From NCBI GenBank assembly GCA_017469785.1, contig JAFUFU010000023.1, positions 1 through 42,579 of the forward strand: a DNA stretch of 42,579 bases. The letters run 5' to 3'. Positions 26,205 to 33,886 of the stretch are shown one piece after another (within the stretch, counting starts at the first letter, position 1; every line of letters begins with the position of its first letter). The position numbers were made by a program, and so were the translations under genes. The notes beneath the pieces were generated by a model, which did not search any database, was not told the origin of the DNA, and saw only the letters and a list, made by a program, of their open reading frames with translations. Source of the DNA: Treponema sp. Its GTDB lineage: Bacteria; Spirochaetota; Spirochaetia; Treponematales; Treponemataceae.

Positions 26205-27260
26205 ATGAACGGAATCATTGAATTAAAAGACATCACAAAAACCTTCGTTCAGGACGGAAAGACTTTCAATGCCGTCGAAAATGCTTCTGTGACGGTAGAG
26301 AAGGGCGACATTTTCGGAATCATCGGCTTTTCTGGGGCGGGAAAGTCAACTCTGGTAAGGACGATAAATCTGCTCGGCCGCCCCACTTCCGGCAGCGTCA
26401 CCGTCAAGGGCAAGGATTTTCTTTCACTGAGCCAGAAAGAGCTTCGGGAGGAGCGGAAAAAAATCGGCATGATTTTCCAGCACTTCAACTTAATGAAAAG
26501 CCGCAATGTTTTTGACAATGTGGCTTTTCCCCTGAAACGGAGCGGCCTGACTAAGAGTGAGATTTCAGAAAAAGTCCATTCTCTTTTGAAGCTGGTGGAA
26601 ATCGACGATAAGGCGGAGAATTTTCCAAGCCAGCTTTCTGGCGGACAGAAGCAGCGGGTCGCCATTGCCCGCGCCCTGGCCAACGAGCCTGATATTCTTT
26701 TGTGTGACGAGGCAACGAGTGCACTTGATCCAACGACGACAAAATCAATTTTAAAACTTCTCAAAAAGCTCAAAGACCAGCTTTCCCTTACAATCGTAAT
26801 CATCACCCACCAGATGGAAGTGATTAAGGAAATCTGCGACAAGGTTGCTGTCATGGAAAAGGGAAAAATCCTTGAGCAGGGGGACGTGTTCTCGATTTTT
26901 GCGAATCCGCAGGACGAAGTGACCAAACGCTTTATCCGCTCCACATCAAATCTCTCAAAAGTGGAGGAGCTGATTGCCCAAGATTCGCCCGTGGTTCGCC
27001 TTGAAAAGGACGAAAAGCTGGTGCGATTCACTTATATAAAGAAGAATGTGTCGGAGCCGCTGATTTCGGCAATTTCAAGGCTTTATGAGGTGACGATAAA
27101 CATCATCTTTGCGGAGATTGAAATCGTGCAGGATGCCCCGATTGGCGGGACGGTGGCCATTGTGAGCGGAGAGGCAGGCACGATAGACAGGGCGTTAAAG
27201 CACATTGCGGCTATGGATGTTGGGGTTGAGGTGCTGAAAACAGGAGGAAAAAATGACTGA
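26205..27260 (+). CDS. metN: Methionine ABC transporter ATP-binding protein MetN
   Basis: ATPase of 351 residues energising methionine (or methionine-derivative) import. Walker A is GFSGAGKST (41-49), the Q-loop is in MIFQHFNLM, the ABC signature is LSGGQKQRVAIARAL, Walker B is ILLCDEATSALD, and the H-loop is IITHQME. After residue ~260 comes a NIL domain (VVRLEKDEKLVRFTY...INIIFAEIEIVQDAPIGGTVAIV), which in MetN binds methionine and shuts transport down when the cell is full. It overlaps metI by 8 bp. A metQ substrate-binding protein gene is absent here. Confidence 0.94.
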   Translation: MNGIIELKDITKTFVQDGKTFNAVENASVTVEKGDIFGIIGFSGAGKSTLVRTINLLGRPTSGSVTVKGKDFLSLSQKELREERKKIGMIFQHFNLMKSRNVFDNVAFPLKRSGLTKSEISEKVHSLLKLVEIDDKAENFPSQLSGGQKQRVAIARALANEPDILLCDEATSALDPTTTKSILKLLKKLKDQLSLTIVIITHQMEVIKEICDKVAVMEKGKILEQGDVFSIFANPQDEVTKRFIRSTSNLSKVEELIAQDSPVVRLEKDEKLVRFTYIKKNVSEPLISAISRLYEVTINIIFAEIEIVQDAPIGGTVAIVSGEAGTIDRALKHIAAMDVGVEVLKTGGKND

Positions 27261-27933
27261 TTTTATTGAGACGATTTTGCCGAATGTGGCAAAACACCCG
27301 GAGCGATTTTTTAACGGGCTTCTGGAGACTTTAATTATGACGGTTTGGTCTGGGGCGATTAGTTTTGTGCTGGGACTCTTGATTGGAATTACGATTACCG
27401 TGACAAAAAAAGGCGCGATTCTGGAGAACAGGCCTGTCTATCAGATTTTTGACAAGCTGATTAACCTTTTCCGGTCGATTCCCTTCATCATTTTGCTGAC
27501 AGGCGTTATGCCTCTGAGCCGCCTGATTATGGGAACGGCCATTGGCGTGCGGGGAGCCATTGTGCCCCTGATTTTCGGGACGGTGCCCTTTTTCAGCCGA
27601 CAGATTGAGAGTGCCCTTGCCGAAGTCGATGACGGACTGATTGAGGCTGCCGAAAGCATGGGACTTTCTCCCTTTGACATTATTTTCCGCGTGTATCTTA
27701 AGGAAAGCGTGGGGCCGATTGTGCGGGGAACGACGATAACCACGGTGAGCCTGATTGGCTTGACTGCGATGGCTGGTGCCGTGGGAGCGGGAGGACTTGG
27801 AAATTACGCGATTATGTACGGACACGACAGGAATCAGCTGGACGTGACCTGGCTTACCATTGTCGTGCTTGTGATTGTGGTGAACCTGATTCAGCTGGGG
27901 GGAAACAGGATTATCAAGAGGAATAGGCACTAA
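27253..27933 (+). CDS. metI: Methionine ABC transporter permease MetI
   Basis: Permease of 226 residues with about five transmembrane helices. The coupling EAA motif is LIEAAESMGLSPFDIIFRVYL, and INLFRSIPFIILLTGVMPLSR and TAMAGAVGAGGLGNYAIMYGHDR are typical of MetI. The start lies inside the end of metN, with GGAGG before the ATG. Together MetNI needs a lipoprotein MetQ, which must be encoded elsewhere or replaced by another binding protein. A hairpin follows within 10 bp. Confidence 0.94.
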   Translation: MTDFIETILPNVAKHPERFFNGLLETLIMTVWSGAISFVLGLLIGITITVTKKGAILENRPVYQIFDKLINLFRSIPFIILLTGVMPLSRLIMGTAIGVRGAIVPLIFGTVPFFSRQIESALAEVDDGLIEAAESMGLSPFDIIFRVYLKESVGPIVRGTTITTVSLIGLTAMAGAVGAGGLGNYAIMYGHDRNQLDVTWLTIVVLVIVVNLIQLGGNRIIKRNRH

Positions 27934-27939
27934 AAGTGG

Positions 27940-27984
27940 TGCCAAAAAGTGTGAAATTTCTATTGAAAATTACACTTTTTGGCA
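27940..27984 (+). terminator. Hairpin/terminator after metI
   Basis: TGCCAAAAAGTG (27940-27951) pairs perfectly with CACTTTTTGGCA (27973-27984), 12 bp, loop 21 nt with partial A-T pairing. No T run follows the stem, so termination may be weak. In the rest of the gap to 28277 I see only the promoter and hairpin listed separately. Confidence 0.5.
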
Positions 27985-28050
27985 TATAGACTCTTGAAGC
28001 CTTGCATGAAAAAACACTTTTCGAACTTTCCTTTATGGAGAATGAGTAGC

Positions 28051-28078
28051 TTGACAAATCCAAGAATTTCCATAGAAT
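28051..28078 (+). promoter_or_regulatory. Candidate promoter of the RNase III/CoiA-like/helicase module
   Basis: TTGACA (28051-28056), 16 nt, TAGAAT (28073-28078). The leader would be about 190 nt and would include the hairpin at the ribosome site. Confidence 0.5.
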
Positions 28079-28251
28079 ACAAATTACAGGCACAAAAGAG
28101 CCAAAGTAGCATTTCTAAAATTATTTTGCTTGTCATGTCTTGATGCAAGTTGAGCGTAGCAATCAGAGTTTTCTTAGTTTTTCTATTTCCTGATTCTTTT
28201 TCCTAAGCCAGACATTTTAATTTTCTCATTTTGTTTGTTAGGATTATTGTG

Positions 28252-28270
28252 CCTAAATTTAATTTTAGGA
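28252..28270 (+). promoter_or_regulatory. Hairpin masking the ribosome site of the RNase III gene
   Basis: CCTAAA (28252-28257) pairs with TTTAGG (28264-28269); the right arm contains the AGG of the Shine-Dalgarno AGGAG at 28267-28271, so folding would hide it. Confidence 0.4.
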
Positions 28271-28277
28271 GCATTTT

Positions 28278-29435
28278 ATGACACGTCCAGACATTGATTT
28301 TGTACAAAGCGGAATCAACTACACATTCAAAAACTTGCAGCTTTTGGAGCAAGCTTTCACTCGCAAATCTTATTCATCAGAACACCCGGAAGTTCAGAAT
28401 AATGAGGTCCTTGAGTTTTACGGTGATGAAATTCTCGACTTCTTTGTTACAAAGCAACTGTATGAGCGATTCTCAAAAATCGTAAACAAAGAGCTTGTTT
28501 CTGAAAAAACTGAGGGAGAGCTGACAAAATTAAAATCAATTCTCGTCAGTAAGGATAGCCTTGCTCATTGTATGTATAATTTTGGTTTCTCTGAGTTTCT
28601 ATATCTCGGAAAAAGTGATGAGGAAAATGATGTCAGAAAGTCTGCTTCCGTAAACGAAGATTTGTTTGAGGCAATTATCGGGGCGGTTGCAGCTGATTGC
28701 AATTGGGATTATCCGCAACTGGAAAAAGTCTGCAAAACCATGTTGCAGATGGAAACGGTAAACAATTACTTGTCAATTCTGGTTAAAGAAAAATCTCATG
28801 CACTCGGCTTTGGAGAGCCAGGATACCATCCAATGTATTGGCAAATCGAAAATGGAAAAGATATAGAACCTCATAACTTTTTTAATAACGGTTACTTAGG
28901 AGTGCATGAATATTGTACTTCAAAAAATCCAAAAACTGGTTTGCATGAATATTGGGTAGACATTGGCGGCAATAAATTCAAGGGAACTGGAGACGGTACT
29001 TTTCAGGCCAAACTTGATGCGGATAAAAAAGCATATCACTTTTTATGTCAGGAAGAAATAAAAAGAAATTTTCAAAATCTTGATTTCTCGAATCCTGCAA
29101 GCACACTACATGAATTGATTCAAAAGAAAGTCATCATGGAAGTTCGCTATGAGTTTACAGAATACCATGACGAAAATGGAAATCCAATCTGGAACTGCAA
29201 GGCTTTTTTGGAAGGTTACGGACAATTTTCAGCGGAAAACATCTCAAAAAAACAAGTGAAACAAGATGTATCACTAAAATTGTTGCGTTTCATCACGGAC
29301 ACCGTTATTGAGAAATCTGACAAATGGGAGATACCTCACTTGTATTCTGGAATGTGCAGATTTTGGTCTGACGAAGAAAAGGCAAAAAATGATGCAGAAT
29401 TTGAAAAAGCATTTCCGAACTGGGGGCAGGAATAA
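28278..29435 (+). CDS. Atypical RNase III-like protein with extra domain and dsRNA-binding motif
   Basis: Protein of 385 residues, much longer than housekeeping RNase III (about 225-250). The nuclease domain (residues 5-160) has the signature NNEVLEFYGDEILD and the second motif NEDLFEAIIGAVAAD; all four catalytic acids are present (Glu43, Asp50, Asp128, Glu131). Residues ~272-341 fit a dsRNA-binding motif (PASTLHELIQKK...YEFTEYH...FLEGYGQFSAENISKKQVKQDVSLKLL). Between them a ~100-residue insert (FGEPGYHPMYWQIENG...GTGDGTFQAKLDADKKAYHFL) may be a second, degenerate dsRNA-binding fold. It probably cuts double-stranded RNA. Its TAA overlaps the next ATG (TAATG), tying it to the CoiA-like gene in a defence-like context. 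Confidence 0.85.
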   Translation: MTRPDIDFVQSGINYTFKNLQLLEQAFTRKSYSSEHPEVQNNEVLEFYGDEILDFFVTKQLYERFSKIVNKELVSEKTEGELTKLKSILVSKDSLAHCMYNFGFSEFLYLGKSDEENDVRKSASVNEDLFEAIIGAVAADCNWDYPQLEKVCKTMLQMETVNNYLSILVKEKSHALGFGEPGYHPMYWQIENGKDIEPHNFFNNGYLGVHEYCTSKNPKTGLHEYWVDIGGNKFKGTGDGTFQAKLDADKKAYHFLCQEEIKRNFQNLDFSNPASTLHELIQKKVIMEVRYEFTEYHDENGNPIWNCKAFLEGYGQFSAENISKKQVKQDVSLKLLRFITDTVIEKSDKWEIPHLYSGMCRFWSDEEKAKNDAEFEKAFPNWGQE

Positions 29436-30319
29436 TGACAAAGCATTACATACTCCAAGCCCTAAATGCAGATGGGAAATCCGTCTATATCGATGATGTG
29501 CCTAATGGCAAGAATTGCGAGTGTACTTGTGCGGAATGTGGCGGAAAACTTATTGCCAAAAATAAAGGCAGAATAAAAGTTCATCACTTCGCACATGAAA
29601 ATGGAAATGACAGCATAAGATGCAGTCAGACAGCCTCGCACTTGCTGGCAAAAGAAATCATTGCGGAAGAAAAAAGGATTCCAATTCCAAGAAATGGTCA
29701 AATTGATTTTCATCAGACAGATTCTATCGAACAAGAAAAATTTATGGGCGATATAGTTCCAGATTTGTATGCAAATTACGAGAATCGCCCATATATAGTC
29801 GAAATTTTAGTTACACATGAAGTTGACGAAGAAAAGCTTCAAAAAATCATGCAGCATAAAATTTCAGCCGTTGAAATAGATTTGTCTGATAAAACTTTTG
29901 AATCTAAAGAAGATGTAAAAGTGGCGATATATAATCCGCAAAATATTAAAATTTTATACGATGATGATACAAGGCGCATTTCAGAAAGAAAAGAAATCCT
30001 TTTAAATTATGGCCTGAAACTAAAAGTCGATAGAGGTGGAATTGTTGACTGCCCTTATGCAAGAGCGTATGTTCCACAAGAATTTTGTAGAGAATGTGTT
30101 TTCTGCTGCAAAGAAGATTCTGAAAATATTCGATGCGGAATTAGATTACCCTTATTGTTAAGGCCTGACTTGCGAAACGAAACAACTATTCTTGTAAATC
30201 AAAACAAAGTGATGTTTCCAAGTGAAGCTAAACAATACAATGAATCTCACTTTGGATGGAAAATGAGACAAGCCGTAGAACATGGAATTATGGCACAGAT
30301 GATGTTTTACAGGCGATGA
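29435..30319 (+). CDS. CoiA-like zinc-finger/nuclease-fold protein
   Basis: Protein of 294 residues resembling competence CoiA-like proteins. Residues 28-54 form a zinc-ribbon-like unit (Cys28, 30, 32, 35, then KVHHFAHE). Residues ~100-140 resemble a PD-(D/E)xK nuclease core (GDIVPDLYA...RPYIVEILVTHEVDEEKLQK, with Asp110 and Glu123). A Cys-rich C-terminal part (FCRECVFCCKEDSENIRCG) may bind a second metal. CoiA proteins are linked to processing incoming DNA during transformation, but here no competence gene is near. Coupled to the RNase III gene and followed by a helicase-nuclease, so a nucleic-acid defence role is more likely. Catalytic competence is not certain. Confidence 0.75.
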   Translation: MTKHYILQALNADGKSVYIDDVPNGKNCECTCAECGGKLIAKNKGRIKVHHFAHENGNDSIRCSQTASHLLAKEIIAEEKRIPIPRNGQIDFHQTDSIEQEKFMGDIVPDLYANYENRPYIVEILVTHEVDEEKLQKIMQHKISAVEIDLSDKTFESKEDVKVAIYNPQNIKILYDDDTRRISERKEILLNYGLKLKVDRGGIVDCPYARAYVPQEFCRECVFCCKEDSENIRCGIRLPLLLRPDLRNETTILVNQNKVMFPSEAKQYNESHFGWKMRQAVEHGIMAQMMFYRR

Positions 30320-30450
30320 TGATTTCTGCTGAAAGTCATGATATAATTAAAATCAACTTGATTAATAAAAGAGGTCGAATTGAGTTTATCATGGCGAACG
30401 CTGATATAATTTCCGAGACAAACTATGCACCTGCGGTGTATATGAAATAA
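30316..30450 (+). CDS. Possible 44-residue protein between the CoiA-like and helicase genes
   Basis: The ATG overlaps the CoiA-like stop as ATGA, and the frame runs 44 codons (MMISAESHDIIKINLINKRG..., ending YAPAVYMK). Codon composition fits the neighbours and a link between two genes is typical. Against it, the same stretch has two TGATATAAT sequences (30339-30347 and 30402-30410), which are perfect extended -10 boxes and could instead drive the helicase. No family recognised. Confidence 0.25.
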   Translation: MMISAESHDIIKINLINKRGRIEFIMANADIISETNYAPAVYMK

Positions 30451-30476
30451 AAGCTTAATTCAAGGAACATATCATT

Positions 30477-33400
30477 ATGACCACCATCGCACGAGACATC
30501 TTCCGCTCAATCCATGAAGGCAAATGGCTGCTCATTGAATATCAAAACAGGGATTCCGAACGAAAAAAATATTGGATTGCGATTCATGACATAAATCTTG
30601 AAAATAAAAGCCTTGAAGTTACAGGCTTGCATATCGGGGAATTCACTACAAAAGGTCTTACCGTTTATATCGATAAAATTCTTTCCTCTCACTTAATGGA
30701 AGGAACTTATTACAGAACAAACGCCGAACTTATCGAGAATATTGATTCTTTTCCTCAAAAATACGATTCATTGTTTTCGGACATTGTGAATCTAAAAACG
30801 CTCAATTATCTTTCAGATTGCAACAAGCTTGCAGACCTTCCAAAACTGAACACTGAATATGAGCTGGTAAACAAACTTGACTCATCAAAAATAACAAACC
30901 GAATGTATTCCCTTGATGACGAGCAGTTCAAGCATTTTGTGAACAGCTTTAAAAAACGGGCAGAAACTTCAAAAGACAAAAACAATGGGAACATTTTGCA
31001 AATTGCACTGAATGTTCTAAGTATTCATACCGGTAAGGGGCTTTATGTACTCGCTTACCGTGAAGTCCGTCTTGATGTTGAAAAAAAAACATTAATCGCA
31101 GGAAATAAAGTAAAAACCTGTGCGGAATTTTGTGTGGATGATTCTCAGGAGAAGAAATCAAAACTCAGCATTCAGAATTTTCTTGATAATGACGATTTTT
31201 TTCTTCTTGATGATTTTGAACGGAATGCAGAAGTGATAAAAGACACAATTACTGAGAATATAAGGAAGCGGAAAAATTTTGCCGTTGATGACAGGCCTTA
31301 TTTTCTTTGTATTCAGCGAGACATAAATGTAAATCTTGATAAAGAATATGAAGCAATTACAGAAATGTACGCTAAAAATGAGGTGTCAGTTCCTATTCAG
31401 GCATTTTTTGGTGAGCTTCGTTCCGTGAAACCAAATGATGAAATCCTTCCTATTGCCATTATTGATAAGAATGTCAATCTTGACCAGCTCCTTGCCATTC
31501 ACAATGCGATGAATTATCCTGTGGCATATATTCAGGGGTCGCCTGGAACTGGAAAAACAAGCACAATAATAAATACGATAGTAACGGCTTTCTTCAATTC
31601 AAAGACAGTTCTCTTTTCTTCTTATAACAACCACCCGATTGACGGAGTTTTCGAGAAACTTACATCTCTGAAATACAGAAATTACACCATTCCATTTCCT
31701 ATTCTCAGAATCGGAAGCAACAAAGTGATTCCCGCGACTTGCAAATATGTGAAAGAACTTCTTGCACGGATTGAAAAATTAAATGTATATGAAGATGTGC
31801 TGAATCAAAACAGGCAGTCACAAATTGAACGGACAAAACAACTTACGGAGCTTTTGCAAAAACATGAAAAGCTGATTGACTTGAAAGAACGACAAGATTT
31901 GATTGAGTCAATGCTTTCAAAGAACGAGAACATGAATCTCCGGCTGAATCTTGAAGGACAGCAATCTTCTGAAATAAAAAAGCAGCTTTCGCAAATCGGA
32001 AAAATTACAGATGAAGATGCCCTTTCCCTTGTTGATTTTGATTATGACAGACTGATGCAGTTTTTGAATTTTACTTCCGTCAAATTCTTGAAAAGACTTT
32101 TTAACCCCGAATACAAGGATTTTATGGAAATCCTGTACATTCAGGATGAAGGAAAGCAAGCGACAGCCTTCAACAAATATTTTTCTAATCCTGAAAATGT
32201 AGAAAAAATGAAAAATGTCTTCCCTGTTTTTTGTGCGACCTGCATTTCAGCCCAAAAAATCGGCGAAGCCAAAACATATTTTGACATGACGATTATTGAT
32301 GAGGCAAGTCAATGCAACACGGCAGTATCTTTGGTTCCGATTATCCGCGGAAAATCTCTTATGCTTGTCGGGGATCCGCAGCAACTGAATCCTGTTATTA
32401 CTCTGGATAAAAATATAAACGAAGAGCTGAAAGCAAAATACGATGTTAATGAAAGCTATGACTACATAAAAAACTCAATTTACAAGACCTTTCTCGCAAA
32501 TGATGCCGTAAGCCAGGAAACCCTTCTCCACAACCATTACCGATGCGCAAAAGAAATAATCGAATTCAACAACAAAAAATACTACAACAATCAGCTTAAC
32601 ATAAAATCAAAGGCAATGTATGAAAGACCGCTTGTTTTTTGTGACATCGCGGATAATTCATCAAACATAAAAAACACAGCCCCAGAAGAGGCGGATAAAA
32701 TCGTCCAGTATGTGATAAATCACACTGATAAAAAAATCGGAATCATAACGCCCTTTAAGAACCAGAAAGATTTGATTGATTACAAACTGAAGGAAAAAGG
32801 CTTGGAAAATTGTGTAAGTTGCGGAACGGTACATGCTTTTCAGGGAGATGAAAAAGATGAGATTTTGTTTTCGCTTGCCCTTACAGACAAGACTTATCCC
32901 AAAACGTATGACTGGCTGAAAAACAACAAGGAACTTTTGAATGTCGCAGTCTCTCGGGCAAAAGACAAGCTTGTGATTCTTTCAAGCACAAAGCAGCTGG
33001 AACGCCTTCATAAAACGAATGAGCAGGACGACTTATACGAGCTTGCAAATTATGTTCGCAGGAATGGAGATTACAAAGTTTCTTCGAGGGAAAATTCTTC
33101 CCGTGCATTGGGAATAAAACCCTACAGCACAGAAACGGAAAACACTTTTTTGACAACATTGAACCACGCTCTTTCGACACTGCTTAACGAAAATTCAAAA
33201 TTCCTCGTGAAAAGAGAAGTTCAGCTTTCCCATCTCTTCGACAAAAATAAAGCTGATTGCGAATTTTTCTATAAGGGAAGCCTGGATTTCGTGATTTATA
33301 AAAAAGGTTTCCGTGGAAAAGAAGAAGCCCTTCTTGCAATAGAACTTGACGGACCGGAGCACCACAACAATCCAAAAGTAATTGCCCGGGATGAAAAGAA

Positions 33401-33509
33401 AAAACAGATTTGCAAGAATCACGGATTTGATTTGATTCATGTAGATAATTCCTATGCCCGAAGATACAATTACATCAAAGATATTCTGGAAGCGTTTTTT
33501 AAGGGATAA
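30477..33509 (+). CDS. SF1 helicase with C-terminal DUF2726-like nuclease domain
   Basis: Protein of 1010 residues. Residues ~1-80 look like a WYL-type or SH3-like sensor (IHEGKWLLIEYQNRDSERKKYW...VYIDKILSS). The helicase of the UPF1/DNA2 group follows: Walker A QGSPGTGKT (353-361), DEASQ (608-612), GDPQQL (632-637), NHYRC, TVHAFQGDEKDEI and NVAVSRAKDKLVI. Residues ~920-1005 are a PD-(D/E)xK fold of the DUF2726 kind: SLDFVIY (Asp937), AIELDGPEHH (Glu956, Asp958) and RDEKKKQICKNHGFDLIHV. It would unwind and cut nucleic acid. Preceded by CAAGGAA. It is the effector-sized member of the three-gene module. Confidence 0.88.
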   Translation: MTTIARDIFRSIHEGKWLLIEYQNRDSERKKYWIAIHDINLENKSLEVTGLHIGEFTTKGLTVYIDKILSSHLMEGTYYRTNAELIENIDSFPQKYDSLFSDIVNLKTLNYLSDCNKLADLPKLNTEYELVNKLDSSKITNRMYSLDDEQFKHFVNSFKKRAETSKDKNNGNILQIALNVLSIHTGKGLYVLAYREVRLDVEKKTLIAGNKVKTCAEFCVDDSQEKKSKLSIQNFLDNDDFFLLDDFERNAEVIKDTITENIRKRKNFAVDDRPYFLCIQRDINVNLDKEYEAITEMYAKNEVSVPIQAFFGELRSVKPNDEILPIAIIDKNVNLDQLLAIHNAMNYPVAYIQGSPGTGKTSTIINTIVTAFFNSKTVLFSSYNNHPIDGVFEKLTSLKYRNYTIPFPILRIGSNKVIPATCKYVKELLARIEKLNVYEDVLNQNRQSQIERTKQLTELLQKHEKLIDLKERQDLIESMLSKNENMNLRLNLEGQQSSEIKKQLSQIGKITDEDALSLVDFDYDRLMQFLNFTSVKFLKRLFNPEYKDFMEILYIQDEGKQATAFNKYFSNPENVEKMKNVFPVFCATCISAQKIGEAKTYFDMTIIDEASQCNTAVSLVPIIRGKSLMLVGDPQQLNPVITLDKNINEELKAKYDVNESYDYIKNSIYKTFLANDAVSQETLLHNHYRCAKEIIEFNNKKYYNNQLNIKSKAMYERPLVFCDIADNSSNIKNTAPEEADKIVQYVINHTDKKIGIITPFKNQKDLIDYKLKEKGLENCVSCGTVHAFQGDEKDEILFSLALTDKTYPKTYDWLKNNKELLNVAVSRAKDKLVILSSTKQLERLHKTNEQDDLYELANYVRRNGDYKVSSRENSSRALGIKPYSTETENTFLTTLNHALSTLLNENSKFLVKREVQLSHLFDKNKADCEFFYKGSLDFVIYKKGFRGKEEALLAIELDGPEHHNNPKVIARDEKKKQICKNHGFDLIHVDNSYARRYNYIKDILEAFFKG

Positions 33510-33636
33510 ATTTTTTTGCGTTAGGCTATGGAACCCCAGAGTTCCGAAGCTGGTTGAGCGGAGTCGAAACCTGCGTAGGAATGAGCGCAAGCGAAGGGTG
33601 GAACAGCCGACCCTGCGAAGCAGGGGAACGCCTTAG

Positions 33637-33688
33637 ATTCTCGGCGTTATTCAGAACGCCCAAAATTCTCGGCGTTATTCAGAACGCC
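33637..33688 (+). repeat. Two identical 24-nt units, period 28
   Basis: ATTCTCGGCGTTATTCAGAA then CGCC is repeated at 33637-33660 and 33665-33688; each has GGCGTT-ATTCAG-AACGCC, a 6-bp hairpin. A third, degenerate unit follows at about 33689-33710. Confidence 0.85.
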
Positions 33689-33759
33689 ATTCGTTTTAGG
33701 CATTATTCAGATAAAGCTCCCTTCCGCGCTCGAAGCATAGCTTCGAACGAGACTCGCCT

Positions 33760-33784
33760 AAAAACTCACCTCGTGAGTTTTTTC
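33760..33784. terminator. Hairpin with T run after the helicase gene
   Basis: AAAAACTCAC (33760-33769), loop CTC, GTGAGTTTTT (33773-33782). A 10-bp stem with A- and T-runs, so it could work in both directions. It is part of the family 1 repeat. Confidence 0.6.
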
Positions 33785-33806
33785 CTTCGGAACGGCTTCC
33801 TACCCA

Positions 33807-33870
33807 TTGACAGACTAGGTAAAAAGACTGTATAACAATTGCATTAAATAAACCTACTTATTTACTAGGA
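33807..33870 (+). promoter_or_regulatory. Dehydrogenase promoter sharing the three-box element of metNI
   Basis: TTGACA (33807-33812), 18 nt, TATAAC (33831-33836). TTGACAGACTAGGTAAA is identical to 26130-26146. Boxes ACTAGG (33814), CCTACT (33853) and ACTAGG (33864) match the metNI set at identical distances (39 and 50 bp). Confidence 0.65.
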
Positions 33871-33886
33871 AAACAGGGGCAGGAAA

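Larger units (their letters stand above)
33540..33805 (-). repeat. Structured dispersed repeat, family 1, copy 2 (inverted)
   Basis: Read on the minus strand it starts GGGTAGGAAGCCG, then a hairpin (33760-33782), TAGGCGAGTCTCG and a 7-bp hairpin TCGAAGC/GCTTCGA (33730-33746), the same order as 20524-20610. Stems differ from copy 1 but stay paired. Further hairpins lie at CCCTGC-GAA-GCAGGG (33611-33625) and GGAAC/GTTCC (33531-33545). No gene is seen in 33510-33886. Confidence 0.75.

Noticed and set aside
27960..28148. 62-codon minus-strand frame after metI
   Set aside because: It has no ribosome site, overlaps the terminator hairpin and resembles nothing known.
22973..28243. Similar 25-nt T-rich stretches before the NifU-like and RNase III genes (22 of 25 bases equal)
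   Set aside because: Low-complexity T-rich sequence; similarity could be chance and no promoter elements coincide.
33637..33688. CRISPR array
   Set aside because: Only two units with a 4-bp gap, no spacers and no cas genes.
33454..33835. Short frames in the repeat block after the helicase
   Set aside because: Composition follows the hairpin repeats and there is no ribosome site or family resemblance.
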